Source: Brevipalpus yothersi (lineage: Eukaryota > Arthropoda > Arachnida > Trombidiformes > Tenuipalpidae). Taken from it: a stretch of DNA of 64,000 bases. The notes under the pieces were generated by a model, which did not search any database, had not been told where the DNA came from, and saw nothing but the letters and a program-made list of their open reading frames with translations. The translations under genes were made by a program, and so were the position numbers. The stretch spans positions 262,815-326,814 of the forward strand of contig QZCP01000024.1 of NCBI GenBank assembly GCA_003956705.1, read 5' to 3'. Below are positions 47,872-58,514 of the stretch, one piece after another (the first letter of the stretch is position 1; every line of letters starts with the position of its first letter).

Positions 47872-49812
47872 TTAGCTGAAGCCAATCACCTCAATAATAG
47901 CACATGCAAATTCACGACTTGAGCACAGAGGTTCATTATCGAATGTATCACATCGCTCAGTTTTACCATTGGTGAGATTTTCGTCCAGCCAGATACCCAT
48001 TCCACCACCGGCACCAATGGTGATCATTTTTGGACTAGCAGCCATAAATAATTGACAAGAAGCAGGAATAGATCTGCCGGAGTCTTTATGATTTTCACGT
48101 TTCCCAACCCAGGGATAAAATCTTATTTTGGGCTTCAGTGAAAATAGGAAAGATTCACCAGTACCAAAATACTGCTTGTTTGAACCTTTCTTGATGGCAT
48201 TTGACCAATCAGACCAAGGCGCAGAGCAAAAAGCTCCGAAAACCTTCGGGAGAATAGAGGGTATACTTTGAGATTGTTTTTCAAATTTTCTCAACAAAAT
48301 GCGAGAGATTTGAAGGAAAAATACTACATCATATATGTACATATAGGTACTTGTCTGAGTTCCGTCAAAATTTACCTCATTTTCTACAGTTTTGATGAGT
48401 AAAATGGTCTGCTCAATATTCTCTGTCCTAGTGAAGAAAGTGTTGAGCGAGTTGCCATGAATATCAGAACAGAAGATGATTTCCGGATCTTGAATCAAAG
48501 TTCTCTCAGGAATCCACTCCCATAGATAATCTAAAAGATATCGGTCTATAACTGATGACTTCAAGGTGTTTGGGGGTAATCTTGAGGCTTCAGATATCCT
48601 AAATGAGTTGAGGCTCATCATTTCTTGCTTTCGTGGACTTGCAGACACCGAATCACTGTTGTGATGAGGTGTATTAGGAGCAGAAAGTGAAGATCGTATT
48701 TGTAGCTTTCTACGACCTGATTTGGAATACAATTTGTTGATAGTCCTTCGTGTAATACCCCGTAAACGTGAAGCAGCACTAATCAACTCGTCCGGTCCTA
48801 ATTCAATTTTTTCGCACAAAGAGAGCATACTGTCTAGCGTGAATGGTGATGAAGATCTAGGAGTGTTAGCATTGGATGTTAGCAATGAGAATAAGGAGGC
48901 AATAGAGAGCGATGGACGAGAACTCTTGAAAATAAGTAGCAGAACCAAGCCAATGCGATACAAGAATTTTGTGCCTTCAACCAGAAAGCAGTCCATTATT
49001 CGGACTACATGCTCAAATGGTAAACCAATGAAAATCCATTTCATCCAATCCATAAAGCATTCATCCATCTCATCATCTTTGTCCAATTTTTTTCGATGTT
49101 TCGAAAAAAATCTAGGCCTGCGAACATAACCAAATTTGTTTGTCAATCCAATCAAAACACATGCTTGCCTCTCCATCTCAGCGCGAGTTAAAGGCATTAA
49201 ACGCGGCCCATTATCATAACCAATGCCGGAAGATTTAGCCCCTGTTCGTAAAAGAAAGGGTTGAAAAATGATTAGTTGAACTGAACGATTGATTGATTGG
49301 ATCAAAAAATAAACAAAATCATCATCCACAGCCTCACCTAGTAGATAGGTTAGCGACGTCAATGTTTGAATGACATCTTGATTGTGATGAAGGAAGAGAG
49401 CAGCAAATGGATAAAGTAGTGGACAAAAAGTGATCTCTGGATGCTGATTTGCCAATGTCCATAATATTTGTTCCAATTTACGTTGATTTTCTTGATTAAG
49501 ATTGAAAAATCTACAATATCGTGGATCAACAAATGATGGCAATTTACGCACATGATCGCTGCTAATAAATTCTGATATTGGAACACATTCAAATGTCGGT
49601 GTAGACACAGATTTTATTCTGTATGTTGACGACACAAATGACCACAATTGTGATCGATGTAGTTTAACAATGTTTGACTGCTTACGACATATTCGTTTCA
49701 ATTTTTGCCGATCAACTGGCAATCGGCCTTCTAGTATATCAATCAATGGACTGTCATCCAATCTCTCCAGCTCGACATGATTGTTTGCAAACTTAGTGCC
49801 ATCATTAATCAT
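47872..49812 (-). CDS. sky: TBC1D24 / skywalker: TBC and TLDc domain protein
   Basis: TBC1D24/Skywalker is a presynaptic vesicle-trafficking protein whose TBC domain binds phosphoinositides and acts on Rab35. The - strand frame (ATG at 49812) has the TBC part at about 40-290 (LWSFVSSTYRI, FVDPRYCRFFNLN, ILWTLANQHPEITFCPLLYP, WMKWIFIGLPFEHVVRIMDCFLVEGTKFLYRI). A Ser-rich linker with a basic SGRRKLQIRSS patch leads to a TLDc domain (IIFCSDIHGNSLNTFFTR, GAFCSAPWSDW, QYFGTGESFLFSL, GGGMGIWLDENLTNG, CDTFDNEPLCSSREFACAIIEV). The genomic frame is 646 codons, but positions 48375-48244 (132 nt, GTAAAT...CGAAG) interrupt the family-conserved join between ENE and VFGAFC, and are best read as an intron that happens to be open and in frame. 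The spliced protein is then 602 residues. Confidence 0.93.
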   Translation of the reverse strand: MINDGTKFANNHVELERLDDSPLIDILEGRLPVDRQKLKRICRKQSNIVKLHRSQLWSFVSSTYRIKSVSTPTFECVPISEFISSDHVRKLPSFVDPRYCRFFNLNQENQRKLEQILWTLANQHPEITFCPLLYPFAALFLHHNQDVIQTLTSLTYLLGEAVDDDFVYFLIQSINRSVQLIIFQPFLLRTGAKSSGIGYDNGPRLMPLTRAEMERQACVLIGLTNKFGYVRRPRFFSKHRKKLDKDDEMDECFMDWMKWIFIGLPFEHVVRIMDCFLVEGTKFLYRIGLVLLLIFKSSRPSLSIASLFSLLTSNANTPRSSSPFTLDSMLSLCEKIELGPDELISAASRLRGITRRTINKLYSKSGRRKLQIRSSLSAPNTPHHNSDSVSASPRKQEMMSLNSFRISEASRLPPNTLKSSVIDRYLLDYLWEWIPERTLIQDPEIIFCSDIHGNSLNTFFTRTENIEQTILLIKTVENEVNFDGTQTSTYMYIYDVVFFLQISRILLRKFEKQSQSIPSILPKVFGAFCSAPWSDWSNAIKKGSNKQYFGTGESFLFSLKPKIRFYPWVGKRENHKDSGRSIPASCQLFMAASPKMITIGAGGGMGIWLDENLTNGKTERCDTFDNEPLCSSREFACAIIEVIGFS

Positions 49813-50622
49813 GATATTTACACCTCATATCAGTGAACACCAGAAAGATAACATTAAACCGAATATACCTACACACAATCACATATCACACCTACACCCG
49901 TCAAATCAGTGAATATTGGAACACAAAAAGATGAATAAGCCGATAAATTTTATCCAATTAACCATACAATAATCTGTAAGCATCTTTATTGTACCAACAG
50001 TGTTCCATCAAAACTAAAGCAAACCATCAAAAGCATTCAGATTCACCTTGTTGATCAACCAGAGCTTACCAGGCTTGTGTCAGGCTTCTCTTGGCTTGAG
50101 GTGGAGCTTGAGACTCGAGCGCGGCAAGTTCTATCAAGCAGAGGAAAAAAGATGGATCAATTGTCATCCATCCAAACACTCATCAACATCCTCACATACA
50201 CACACACACACCACAAGATCAAAAGAAGAGGAGGGAAAAAGTTTGGATGCTGGAGAAAAAAAGTTTTGCAAAATTATGCATTCATATCGTATCATGATGA
50301 TATTTAATATTCACACACTCGCAGGGGTGTTGAAGCCGATAAAATGCTCACGTGCGTGTGTGTTTGAGCGCGTAGAAGAAGTGCGAAAAGAGAGAGAGAA
50401 AAGGAGAGAGAGAGACTGAATATTTTCCTCCTCCTCCTCCTCCACCTCCTCCTCCTTCTCAACTTCCTCTTCCTTACTTTCTTCTCTTTTGATAAAATAG
50501 ACTTTTATTCGAGCTCGAATCTGTACATTTGAAATTGGGGTTGAAAAATTTTTCTCCCTCCATCATATCGATAGAATTGACCACTAAAACAATACACTAT
50601 TTTCTTTTTTTACAGCAAAGCA
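49813..50622. other. Intergenic, upstream of TBC1D24
   Basis: Holds the presumed TBC1D24 promoter. A short (AC)n run at about 50195-50209, a purine tract at about 50388-50414 and a (CTC)n tract at about 50428-50458 are present. No gene is supported. Confidence 0.5.
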
Positions 50623-51169
50623 ATGGATGCTAATACCATTTTCGCTCGGATAAGCTATTCCTTCAATCATGTGAGCTAGAACTGTGTGATATTAGTTCAT
50701 TCGTTCGAAATTATCATGAAAATTACCAGTTTGATTATGCTCAGGATCAGATGTTTTATTGTTATGACTGACAGGGTGAGGTGTCTCGATACATGTTCGG
50801 CGATTCCAGATGACAACGCGCTCAATTTTGTATTGTGTTGAATCTTAGTATTCAAGTTCATTCCTTTCAAGGCATGGATACACTGGAAATTTTGTTTCTA
50901 GAAAAGTTCTTCTATGCTGAACGAACTTATTATTAGATGGTCCTAAACAGTTACGGTTGCATGTTGGTGTTCGATATAGCGGTGAGGAAGGTTCTTTCAC
51001 GGTCAATGACAGTTTCCCGAAGTATTCCCGGTCTGGATCGAGAAAATTCAGTGGCTATAAACAAGCTGAAGCCATGGAAAGTGTGTATGTGAGAGAGATA
51101 CACACTCGAAGGATAATGAAGCAATTTTACAGTCAAAAGTTAGCCATGAAAGAAGATCGCTTGACGTGA
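50623..51169 (+). CDS. Small predicted protein, possibly mitochondrial (IF1-like?)
   Basis: Two exons join in phase: 50623-50670 (ATG after a TTTTTTACAG acceptor, donor GTGAGC) and 50951-51169, for 88 residues. The N-terminus MDANTIFARISYSFNHLRLH is basic, without acidic residues after position 2, and could be a mitochondrial presequence. The C-terminal half (FSGYKQAEAMESVYVREIHT, then RRIMKQF) has the spacing of the F-x-K-R-E-x-A-E-x-x-Y-x-R core of ATP synthase inhibitor factor 1, but identity is low. A strong GTGAGT donor overlaps the stop region at 51166, so the second exon might instead splice onward after codon LT. The reading phase does not fit the lipase exon downstream. Function is uncertain. 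Confidence 0.4.
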
Positions 51170-51533
51170 GTAAAGAGAGAAGCCTGTTCCAAGGAAGGTA
51201 TTCTCTCATGGCCAATTTTTGAAGCACTTAATTTGTACACACACACACACATGTACATGTACATGTATATATAAGTGAGAGAGTCTGACTATGGTCAGCT
51301 CATCGATCATGTACACTTCCTTACATCGTTGTCGTCATATGGACTAAGGTACCCTTGAGTTGATCTCACTATCGAACATGATCTTTTCGATGCTATCGTC
51401 GATCATTGACAGAAAAAGGTACAAGAGAGAAGAGAAATAGTTTTCCATTTTTGAAAACGATGTGATTCCACTATCATTGCATACTTTTCATTGTACACGA
51501 ACAGTTCTTATCTATCGTTACACGGAAATTATC

Positions 51534-53309
51534 ATGGACTTCGAAAATCTGTTGCAAGTGTTGAAAGTGTCTGATATTCCATCAAATCCACGTCTTGTGT
51601 CCACATCCTATCAACTTCGCAAATTGTTTCCTGAATTGAATAGAATTTGTCCCAAATTAGATTATCCAGGTGTACCATACAATGGGCTACGATCGTTGGT
51701 CAAGATTTTACATAGACTTGTGGCCATTGTGATTGCCAAGGTAGAGGCTCGAGATGACCTTCAAAAGATAACTGATGTCCTGGAACTGTTCACCAGATTG
51801 ACGGAAACAATGGTGGCCCAGGCAGTTGTTCAGCTTCGTGAAAATTCGGAAAAAATTCCGGAAGAACAAAAATTTGATATATTCTTGAAAAATGTTGCTT
51901 GTTGGTGGCAATTCGCTAAACACAATCGTTCTCTTTTGACATCATATTTCGGTGACCACATGTTATTCTATCTGGATCCAACGTTGAGTTCATTCATTGT
52001 TGGCTGTACACATTCAATGGCAGCTCTACGAAGTCCTATTGATGCTGTTGGATGTGCAATTAATTCATCTTATAGAGGCCATTTAATCAGTGAATATTTG
52101 ATCAATGGAAGTTTATATTATCCACTTAAAGTGTGGGCACTGCTTGACAATCCGTTGTTCAACGGAATTTCATCGATGCAAGGAAGCAAATTCAATGTAC
52201 TAACGAAAACAATCCATGTGCCAAGACAGCAAAAATGGATCATTCCAGCCGATGGGCGACCCGTTCAAAATCAGTATCAACAGTCGAAACCTTTGGGTCT
52301 ACCATTGATGGATGATAAGCCAGTTCGATGTCGCTTGTTGAGATCGAAAATGTATCCACCAAACGGTAAGCTGATCATACACATTTCTGGTGGTGGGTTT
52401 GTGATGTTTAAACCGGAAATAAATGAAGGCTGCTATCTTCAGTATTGGGCTGGTAATTTGTCAGGAACAACTCTGTTAAGTTTAGATTATACAAAATTGG
52501 TTGTTTATCCGAGAGCATTTCAGGAAGCCCTTGACGTTTATCTGTGGGCCACAAGTGGCCAGGATGATACCATCGCTGGACTTGGTTTCAAGCCGGAAGA
52601 GGTGGTCTTGTGTGGTGATAGTGCTGGCAGTCATTTGGCCTTCACCATATGCAGAGCCCTGCAAAATATTCGCAAAGAGTGTAAACTACAGGATTCAAGT
52701 GGAGATATTTCAAATCCTGGGTCTGATGGTCTTCATGGAGATGCCAATTTTATCTATCCATCAGCATTTGTCAGTTTCTACAGCAATATGACAGTCGCTC
52801 AAAATCAATGTTCACTTGGATTAACTTGCCTGGAAGCTGCTCTTACACCAAGTGTTATATTGTCACTGTACGGCTTGATAGCTTCGGGTCTGGTCATGGA
52901 CGAAGATGAGGAGATCGATGGACTGGCTGCATACTCAAATCCAAATCCGATACGTGATAATTGGCGAACATGGTTTAGTCATGGTAAAAATTGGTTCAAT
53001 TGTGAGCCCGAAGAATTGGTTCGACGATTTGATACTATTCGACGGAATACGAGCAAAGCATATCTGCGGCCAATGACCGAGGAAGATTTATCACAATTGG
53101 CTGATTTGAGGCTTTTTGTGATTTGTGGTGAATTCGATTTCTTTCTCGATGGATGTATCAATCTGGCCAAAGCATGGAAAGGACCGGTCAAATTGGACAT
53201 TGTTGAAAATGTTAATCATGGTTTCTTGAGTTATTCCAAAATATCCAAAGAGTGTCGTCAAGGTTCTAGATTGGGTCTTAAAAGGCTGAGAGAAGCCCTG
53301 AACATTTAG
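51534..53309 (+). CDS. LIPE: Hormone-sensitive lipase homologue
   Basis: Single-exon frame of 591 residues from ATG 51534 (MDFENLLQVLKV). The frame is open further upstream, but this Met fits the family start. The N-terminal half (about 1-265) matches the HSL-N regulatory domain pattern (GYRSLV-like NGLRSLVKILHRL, a FGDHMLFYLDP segment). The C-terminal half is an alpha/beta hydrolase: LIIHISGGGF at 280-289, GDSAG with the nucleophile at Ser363, Asp535 in CGEFDFFLDG and His562 in NHGFL, so the triad is complete. Two family features differ. The oxyanion-hole HGGG reads SGGG (Ser285), and the usual DYSLAPEAPFPRA segment reads DYTKLVVYPRA. HSL hydrolyses diacylglycerol and steryl or retinyl esters at lipid droplets. 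Activity of this divergent copy is uncertain. Confidence 0.88.
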   Translation: MDFENLLQVLKVSDIPSNPRLVSTSYQLRKLFPELNRICPKLDYPGVPYNGLRSLVKILHRLVAIVIAKVEARDDLQKITDVLELFTRLTETMVAQAVVQLRENSEKIPEEQKFDIFLKNVACWWQFAKHNRSLLTSYFGDHMLFYLDPTLSSFIVGCTHSMAALRSPIDAVGCAINSSYRGHLISEYLINGSLYYPLKVWALLDNPLFNGISSMQGSKFNVLTKTIHVPRQQKWIIPADGRPVQNQYQQSKPLGLPLMDDKPVRCRLLRSKMYPPNGKLIIHISGGGFVMFKPEINEGCYLQYWAGNLSGTTLLSLDYTKLVVYPRAFQEALDVYLWATSGQDDTIAGLGFKPEEVVLCGDSAGSHLAFTICRALQNIRKECKLQDSSGDISNPGSDGLHGDANFIYPSAFVSFYSNMTVAQNQCSLGLTCLEAALTPSVILSLYGLIASGLVMDEDEEIDGLAAYSNPNPIRDNWRTWFSHGKNWFNCEPEELVRRFDTIRRNTSKAYLRPMTEEDLSQLADLRLFVICGEFDFFLDGCINLAKAWKGPVKLDIVENVNHGFLSYSKISKECRQGSRLGLKRLREALNI

Positions 53310-55721
53310 AAAGAGAGAGACGCAGAGAGGTTGGAAAACTGAAAACCTTGGTTCAATTGGAGAATAAATTTTTCTCACTCACTAAGTCTAAGTGTACATG
53401 TTTTATGTGTGTTGTCATTGAGAAAATTTCTCAAAGTCATGAATACAAATCTACAATCACCATGATAGCTATCAATGATGGCTTATCAGTGTTAATATAT
53501 ATTTTCAAGTCCATTCAGTCACATCTGATCGAGACTGGTCATCAGACAATTTTTTTCTTTGCATTGATCATGGAGAAGAGCAAGAGGAGAGGAAATAACA
53601 TGTTTTTTCAATAAGTGAATTGTCAACTGATGTTAATGGTGATGATAATTTTTATATTAAATGATTGAGCGTTCAAATTACTGCCTCAAATTCACATGAT
53701 TTCCAAAGAAAAACTTTCAAAAAGATTTATTCTTCTATGGTAGTCTGCTGGGATAAGGAATAGATCTCAAGTCAATTATAGTCCTCACTTAGAACTCGAT
53801 TAAGACAGCTCTGCTGGCTCAGCGGCTCTGACGAAGGCAAAAAGTGTGGGTTGAAGAGCCTCGATCGATTCAGTTCTTCAACCGGATGGGCGAAAGAATA
53901 TCTTTTGCTCAGAAAATTGGATAAAGTGGATTACAATCGATCAGATTACTCGTAAGAAGGTGAACAAAATGTTCCCTTGCATTCTCGATGAAGAAAATCA
54001 CGAGAAGCTGGCTGAGAATCAGTGAGAAAGAAAAAAAGAGATTTGACCTGGCAGACAGTTAATTGTTGGAGATACACTGTGTATTCAGATTCAATTAGAA
54101 GTATTACTTTTCGAATTATTCTCTATCAGAGCAAACTATCATCATCTTAAAGCTCACCACTAAAAATTTTTTAGAAGGAAATTTAGACAAAATCAACAAA
54201 CTTGGAAGAGTGCTGAAGAGCTGATTGCCTTCGACAATAGTTTTTCTTACAAACAAGTTATGAGTTCGAATCTATCAAAACTATGGAGTACTTGAGCATG
54301 ACTATGAATTGAATTTCATTTTTCCGGATGAAAAGTTTCCCATGGGTTTCCGCTACACACTATCTTAGTTTTGATTCAAATAAATGACCAGAAATAACCA
54401 TTCTCGATATCAACATAGCTCAAAAATTCCATACTGTTATACTCATCGTTCACTATTGTTTTATTTTCGGAAAAACGATCAATATTCAGATTTTAGCATC
54501 TATTCTTCAATAGGAGAAAACCTTCTAATAGGTTTTACAACAGCGAGATTAACTCAACTTAACATAGGAATGATTCTGATTCTAGACTGACCTCATATCA
54601 ACCTATCCGATGCAAGAGCGTGATGACCGCCTACTAAATGTTGAAACGATGAACCATGACCTAGATTAGATATGAATAAAGAACGATTTCTGTGTGGTAA
54701 AGAAAAACATAGGAATTTTTGGGTAAGCATGATGGCTGTACAAAAAACTTCTTAAACGTTAGCCATTTCTGATCATAGAAATCACGTCTTAAACAGAAAG
54801 CAAACGTGAATTCAAGTTGAGATGATGAGCCTCTCTTCTCATTCGATCACTATAGAGAATTTAGATTCATTTTTTTTATTCTTCTGTAATGACTAATAAC
54901 TAATTTCCCAAGCTCATGAAAATGAATAAATTTTTCAATTGCGTTGATTATACTGATGGTTCATGAGGTAATGTTTTCTTCAAACGGCTATAAAAACAGA
55001 ACCGGGGAGAATTTTTCTGTTCAATTTTCGGAATATGGCCTAAATTTACTGTTTATTTGTGCTAAAAGCAATACAAATGATCATCTTCTCTGGTGAATCC
55101 TCCACTAAGGCGATTTTCCCTTCGAAAATCTTCGTATTCATCATTAACGTCAACCACATTAGCAGCCTGTACTTACAACTTGTAGTAGCGTCTGCGATGG
55201 GCTCCTTTAGCATGATCCTTTTGAACATTTTTATCCAACATCTCACAATGATTGATCCACCCATATTCATTCAAACGTGACTAGAACCCTATTAGGACCA
55301 GAAAAAGTTCGATGGTCAGTTCGAAAAGCAAACTTTATCCATCTTCGTAGATAGGATACATCCTACAGCGCTTTAGCAATCAGCGTCATCTGATGCAATG
55401 TTTTCCTCGAGATTGTTGAGATTCACTTCTCTTCATCTTACATGTACTGGGAACATGTGCGGGAAAAGTGTTTCCAAATGTTGGTTCTTGTGTCCTCATC
55501 ATCTAAATTTTATAATTACATTCATCCATGGCTCATATACAGTGTTGTAGATGCTTCAATTTTATTCCACAAATTATGGAAAATTATCCATGGACATCTC
55601 GAGAATTAATTTCATGTTGAATGTTGACAACCAATTGAATCGCAATTTTTTTTCCTTGTATAAGCTACGAAGCCTTCACCACGTGTTTGGCGTTTGTATT
55701 TGTTATCAAATTTAATTTGTT
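53310..55721. other. Intergenic between lipase and SLC25A39/40
   Basis: AT-rich with no recognisable gene. Small frames such as 54384-54590 (+) and 55046-55270 (-) lack domains and splice context. Confidence 0.5.
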
Positions 55722-57128
55722 ATGATGTCCAAAAAAGATGATATTGGTAGTAAATATTATGACAAAGATTTACCCAATATTACACCTCTACAACAGATGG
55801 TATCATCTTGTACTGGAGCCATCATCACTTCTTTAGTTGGTAAGAATTACTCAGGACCTTGATATTTTGTTGCCGGTTATGAAGCTCATGTTTTCTGTTG
55901 TTTCCTATCCTCAGTTACACCATTAGATGTGGTCAAAATTCGAATACAAGCCCGAGAGAAAGCATTTGTTAAGAATAAATGTTTTCTATACTGCAATGGT
56001 TTGATGGTGAGTAGTTAACTACATTCATTATGTTTACTATACATTGTATAGATTCTTCAAACAAACCTTATTCCTCGTTTTTATGATGTTAGGAGCATCT
56101 ATGTTACTGCAATGGGAATGGAAACGGAATTGATGCCTCAAGATCGAGTGAATTTTATTCCTCGAAATGGTATAAACGGCCAACTCACTTCAAAGGAACT
56201 CTGGTTAGTCTTCACTTGAATTTTTATAACGCCACTTGGTCTGACTTTTAATCAATACTGAATACTAAGAGTATTTCCTCTAATTAAGGATGGCATTGTC
56301 CAAATAGCTCGAAACGAAGGAGTTACTAGCCTTTGGAGTGGACTTCCTCCTACTTTGTAAGTTTCTTTGATCAAATCTATCGGATTTTAGAGAGCTAATC
56401 TCAACACTCCCTTACTCCACAGAGTCATGGCCATTCCTGGGACAGTTATATACTTCACGGTGTACGATCAACTTAGATATCGTATCAATTCCCGGTTAAA
56501 TAGAACTAGTCAGCCTCTCTGGGTTCCGATGGTCTCAGGAGCAGCCGCACGTATTTTCTCTGCAGTTACAATCAGTCCATTGGAACTCGTTCGAACAAAG
56601 ATGCAGTCACAGAAGCTGAGTTATCTCGAGATCCACCAAGCTGTAAGTTCTCTTGTAAAACAAGAAGGTATTTTCGCCTTGTATAGAGGTTTAGTGCCCA
56701 CAATTCTCCGAGATGTTCCTTTCTCTGCTGTCTATTGGGCTGGTTATGAGCTAATGAAGCGTAGGATGAATGCATCTCTTGAGCCAACGTTCTTCCAAAG
56801 TTTCGTTTCGGGTGCAGTCGCTGGGTCATTTGCTGCCATTATTACCTTGCCATTTGATGTTGTAAAGACACACAGACAGATTGAAATCGGGGAGACGCTT
56901 TTCGCTTCAAAAGACTCTTCGACCAATCAAACAAAGTCGAAGTCTACAGCGAACATCATTAAAAATCTCTACCAACAGAGAGGGCTCAGAAGCCTTTTCG
57001 CTGGTCTTTCACCTCGCCTTATTAAGGTAGCTCCAGCATGTGCCATCATGATTAGCACATACGAATGTGGTAAATCTTTTTTCAGACGCTACAATGTAAA
57101 TAAGAGACTTGAATCTGTTCAAAATTAG
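55722..57128 (+). CDS. Mitochondrial carrier SLC25A39/SLC25A40 family
   Basis: Five exons join in phase: 55722-55839, 55915-56006, 56093-56203, 56289-56356 and 56423-57128, for 364 residues. The inner-membrane carrier family SLC25A39/40 is required for glutathione import into mitochondria. The start reads MMSKKDDIG and then ITPLQQMVSSCTGAIITSLV, very close to vertebrate SLC25A40. The three carrier signatures are PLDVVKIR (about 43), PLELVRTK (about 182) and PFDVVKTH (about 273), with DVPFSAVYWAGYE and LSPRLIKVAPACAIMISTYE as family marks. The loop between the first two helices contains four cysteines (KNKCFLYCNGLM and EHLCYC). In SLC25A39 a cysteine cluster in this loop has been linked to Fe-S-dependent protein turnover. 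All introns are 66-86 nt. The second Met at codon 2 could be the true start. Confidence 0.94.
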
Positions 57129-57264
57129 CCTTCTAGTTTTATATCCATCTGTGTATAGCTTATTAGAAGTTTTTTGATTGTAAATACAAAATCTATTGCA
57201 ATGCTTCTGAAAAACTTCTTGGATATGATGGAGGACAGAACTTCTTTCTAGACTAATATCGGAT

Positions 57265-57686
57265 TCAATAGTGGACATCAATCTTTAACTCAGGGTCTGA
57301 TTTAACAGCTCTACAGCCGTTTTCGATGAGATGAGACATCAGGTTATGCTCATCACTGAAGCCTTTTTTGCAAAATTTGCATCTGGCGTAGCTCTTTAAT
57401 CCTTCCATTTTTGTACCGACGAAGACTAATTTGTAGATAGACCAAATTTCATCCAGAAATACGAGGAACCATTTGAGGATGTGAACATGGCTCTCAGAAA
57501 TGCTGTCGTTCAGGTTCCAGTTGATAACATCGTCCAAGAGGGGATTCTTTCCCAAGTCTCGCACAATGTACCCACTTTCCTTGGAGGCCTGTTTGATTTC
57601 ATTCAGATCATCATCCTGATTGAATTGACTAATCTTTAAATCTGACGTGTTTCTGGCGTTCTCATATGAGAAATCATTTTGAAATT
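57265..57686 (-). CDS. C2H2/C2HC zinc-finger protein, terminal exon (partial)
   Basis: On the - strand an acceptor CAG (57689-57687) leads into an open frame to a stop at 57265. It begins FQNDFSYENARNTSDLK, contains a hydrophobic helix (HVHILKWFLVFLDEIW) and one zinc finger CKFCKKGF..HNLMSHLIENGC, with Cys-x2-Cys-x12-His-x5-Cys spacing, close to the 3' end. Phase requires one base from a preceding exon. A candidate segment ending at 57706 (YLKNFSPFGI plus G) with a GTAAAT donor fits. The 5' end is not resolved: an ATG-started stretch at 57968-57849 (MSASNLLLGTQSLSPTLY) has a good GTATGT donor but meets a stop just before it. I do not recognise the gene. Confidence 0.45.
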
Positions 57687-58069
57687 CTGATTAACACAAG
57701 AAATTTACCAATACCAAAAGGAGAGAAATTTTTCAAATAGACGCTGCTCTAGCTCGACTGGATTTGTGCAAAGAACGGGGCTTTTTGAATGCAGAACGCT
57801 TATCAGCCAACTCGTCTCACAAATATACGTAGCTATTATGGGACATACCTCTTAATCGCTCCTTATCATGTTTGATTTTTGATGCGCACTATGAGGAGGT
57901 TTCTCTAACAATTTGTATAGAGTAGGGCTCAAACTTTGAGTCCCCAATAGTAAATTACTCGCAGACATAACTACTCTTTGGGTTTCTCACTCTCAATGAT
58001 TTGGATCAGGTAATAGCAACGATCGAAAAATCTTTCACTCAATTCGAGCGAGTACATTCATCTCACATT

Positions 58070-58440
58070 TTATACACTAGCATGAATTTCATCACGAATA
58101 GTTTCAATTGCCAAGAACTTCACTACGAGTCGAAGGTCTCTAAGGAGAATAGATAAAGCTAAATGAGGGGAAAGAACAGCGATTACACTTTTATCAGATA
58201 TGGATGCAATTGGTAATGAGCTTGGTAAATTCTTTTCACTCGATTGCTGCACTACAGGCCAACTGTCGCACTGAGAGGAGATCCATTTATTATTCAACAC
58301 AAGAGATTCGTTTATCATGATTAGAGATCCATGAAGAGTTTGAGTAGAAGGATTTGGTTGCGTGGATTTTTCATCACAAAATATGAGACTTGATTTTTCA
58401 ATCAAAAGGCCGCAATAATAAAGGAAAATAGTATCGAAAA
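58070..58440 (-). CDS. Unidentified ORF, probable exon
   Basis: A - strand frame open from about 58440 to a stop at 58070, without an early ATG; the first internal Met is in LIMINESLVL. It reads YYCGLLIEKSSLIFCDEK, a Ser/Pro-rich patch (NPSTQTLHGSL), WISSQCDSWPVVQQSSEKNL and an amphipathic end HLALSILLRDLRLVVKFLAI..RDEIHASV. The composition looks coding and it lies just downstream of PDI on the same strand. It may be an exon of the zinc-finger gene at 57.3 kb or an independent gene. No domain was recognised. Confidence 0.35.
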
Positions 58441-58514
58441 ATCGTAAAAAAGAAATGATTTAATGTGTTCATCATTGCTTGGAGATATTTTGATCAGTAT
58501 AAAACTATAATGGA

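Noticed and set aside
51166..51534. Joining the small gene at 50.6-51.2 kb to the lipase as its 5' exons
   Set aside because: The donor at 51166 leaves phase 2, while the acceptor at about 51506 needs phase 1 to enter the lipase frame, so they do not fit.
54240..54285. tRNA-like GTTCGAATC text
   Set aside because: No flanking sequence folds into an acceptor stem, D-arm and anticodon arm. No tRNA gene was found anywhere in the window.
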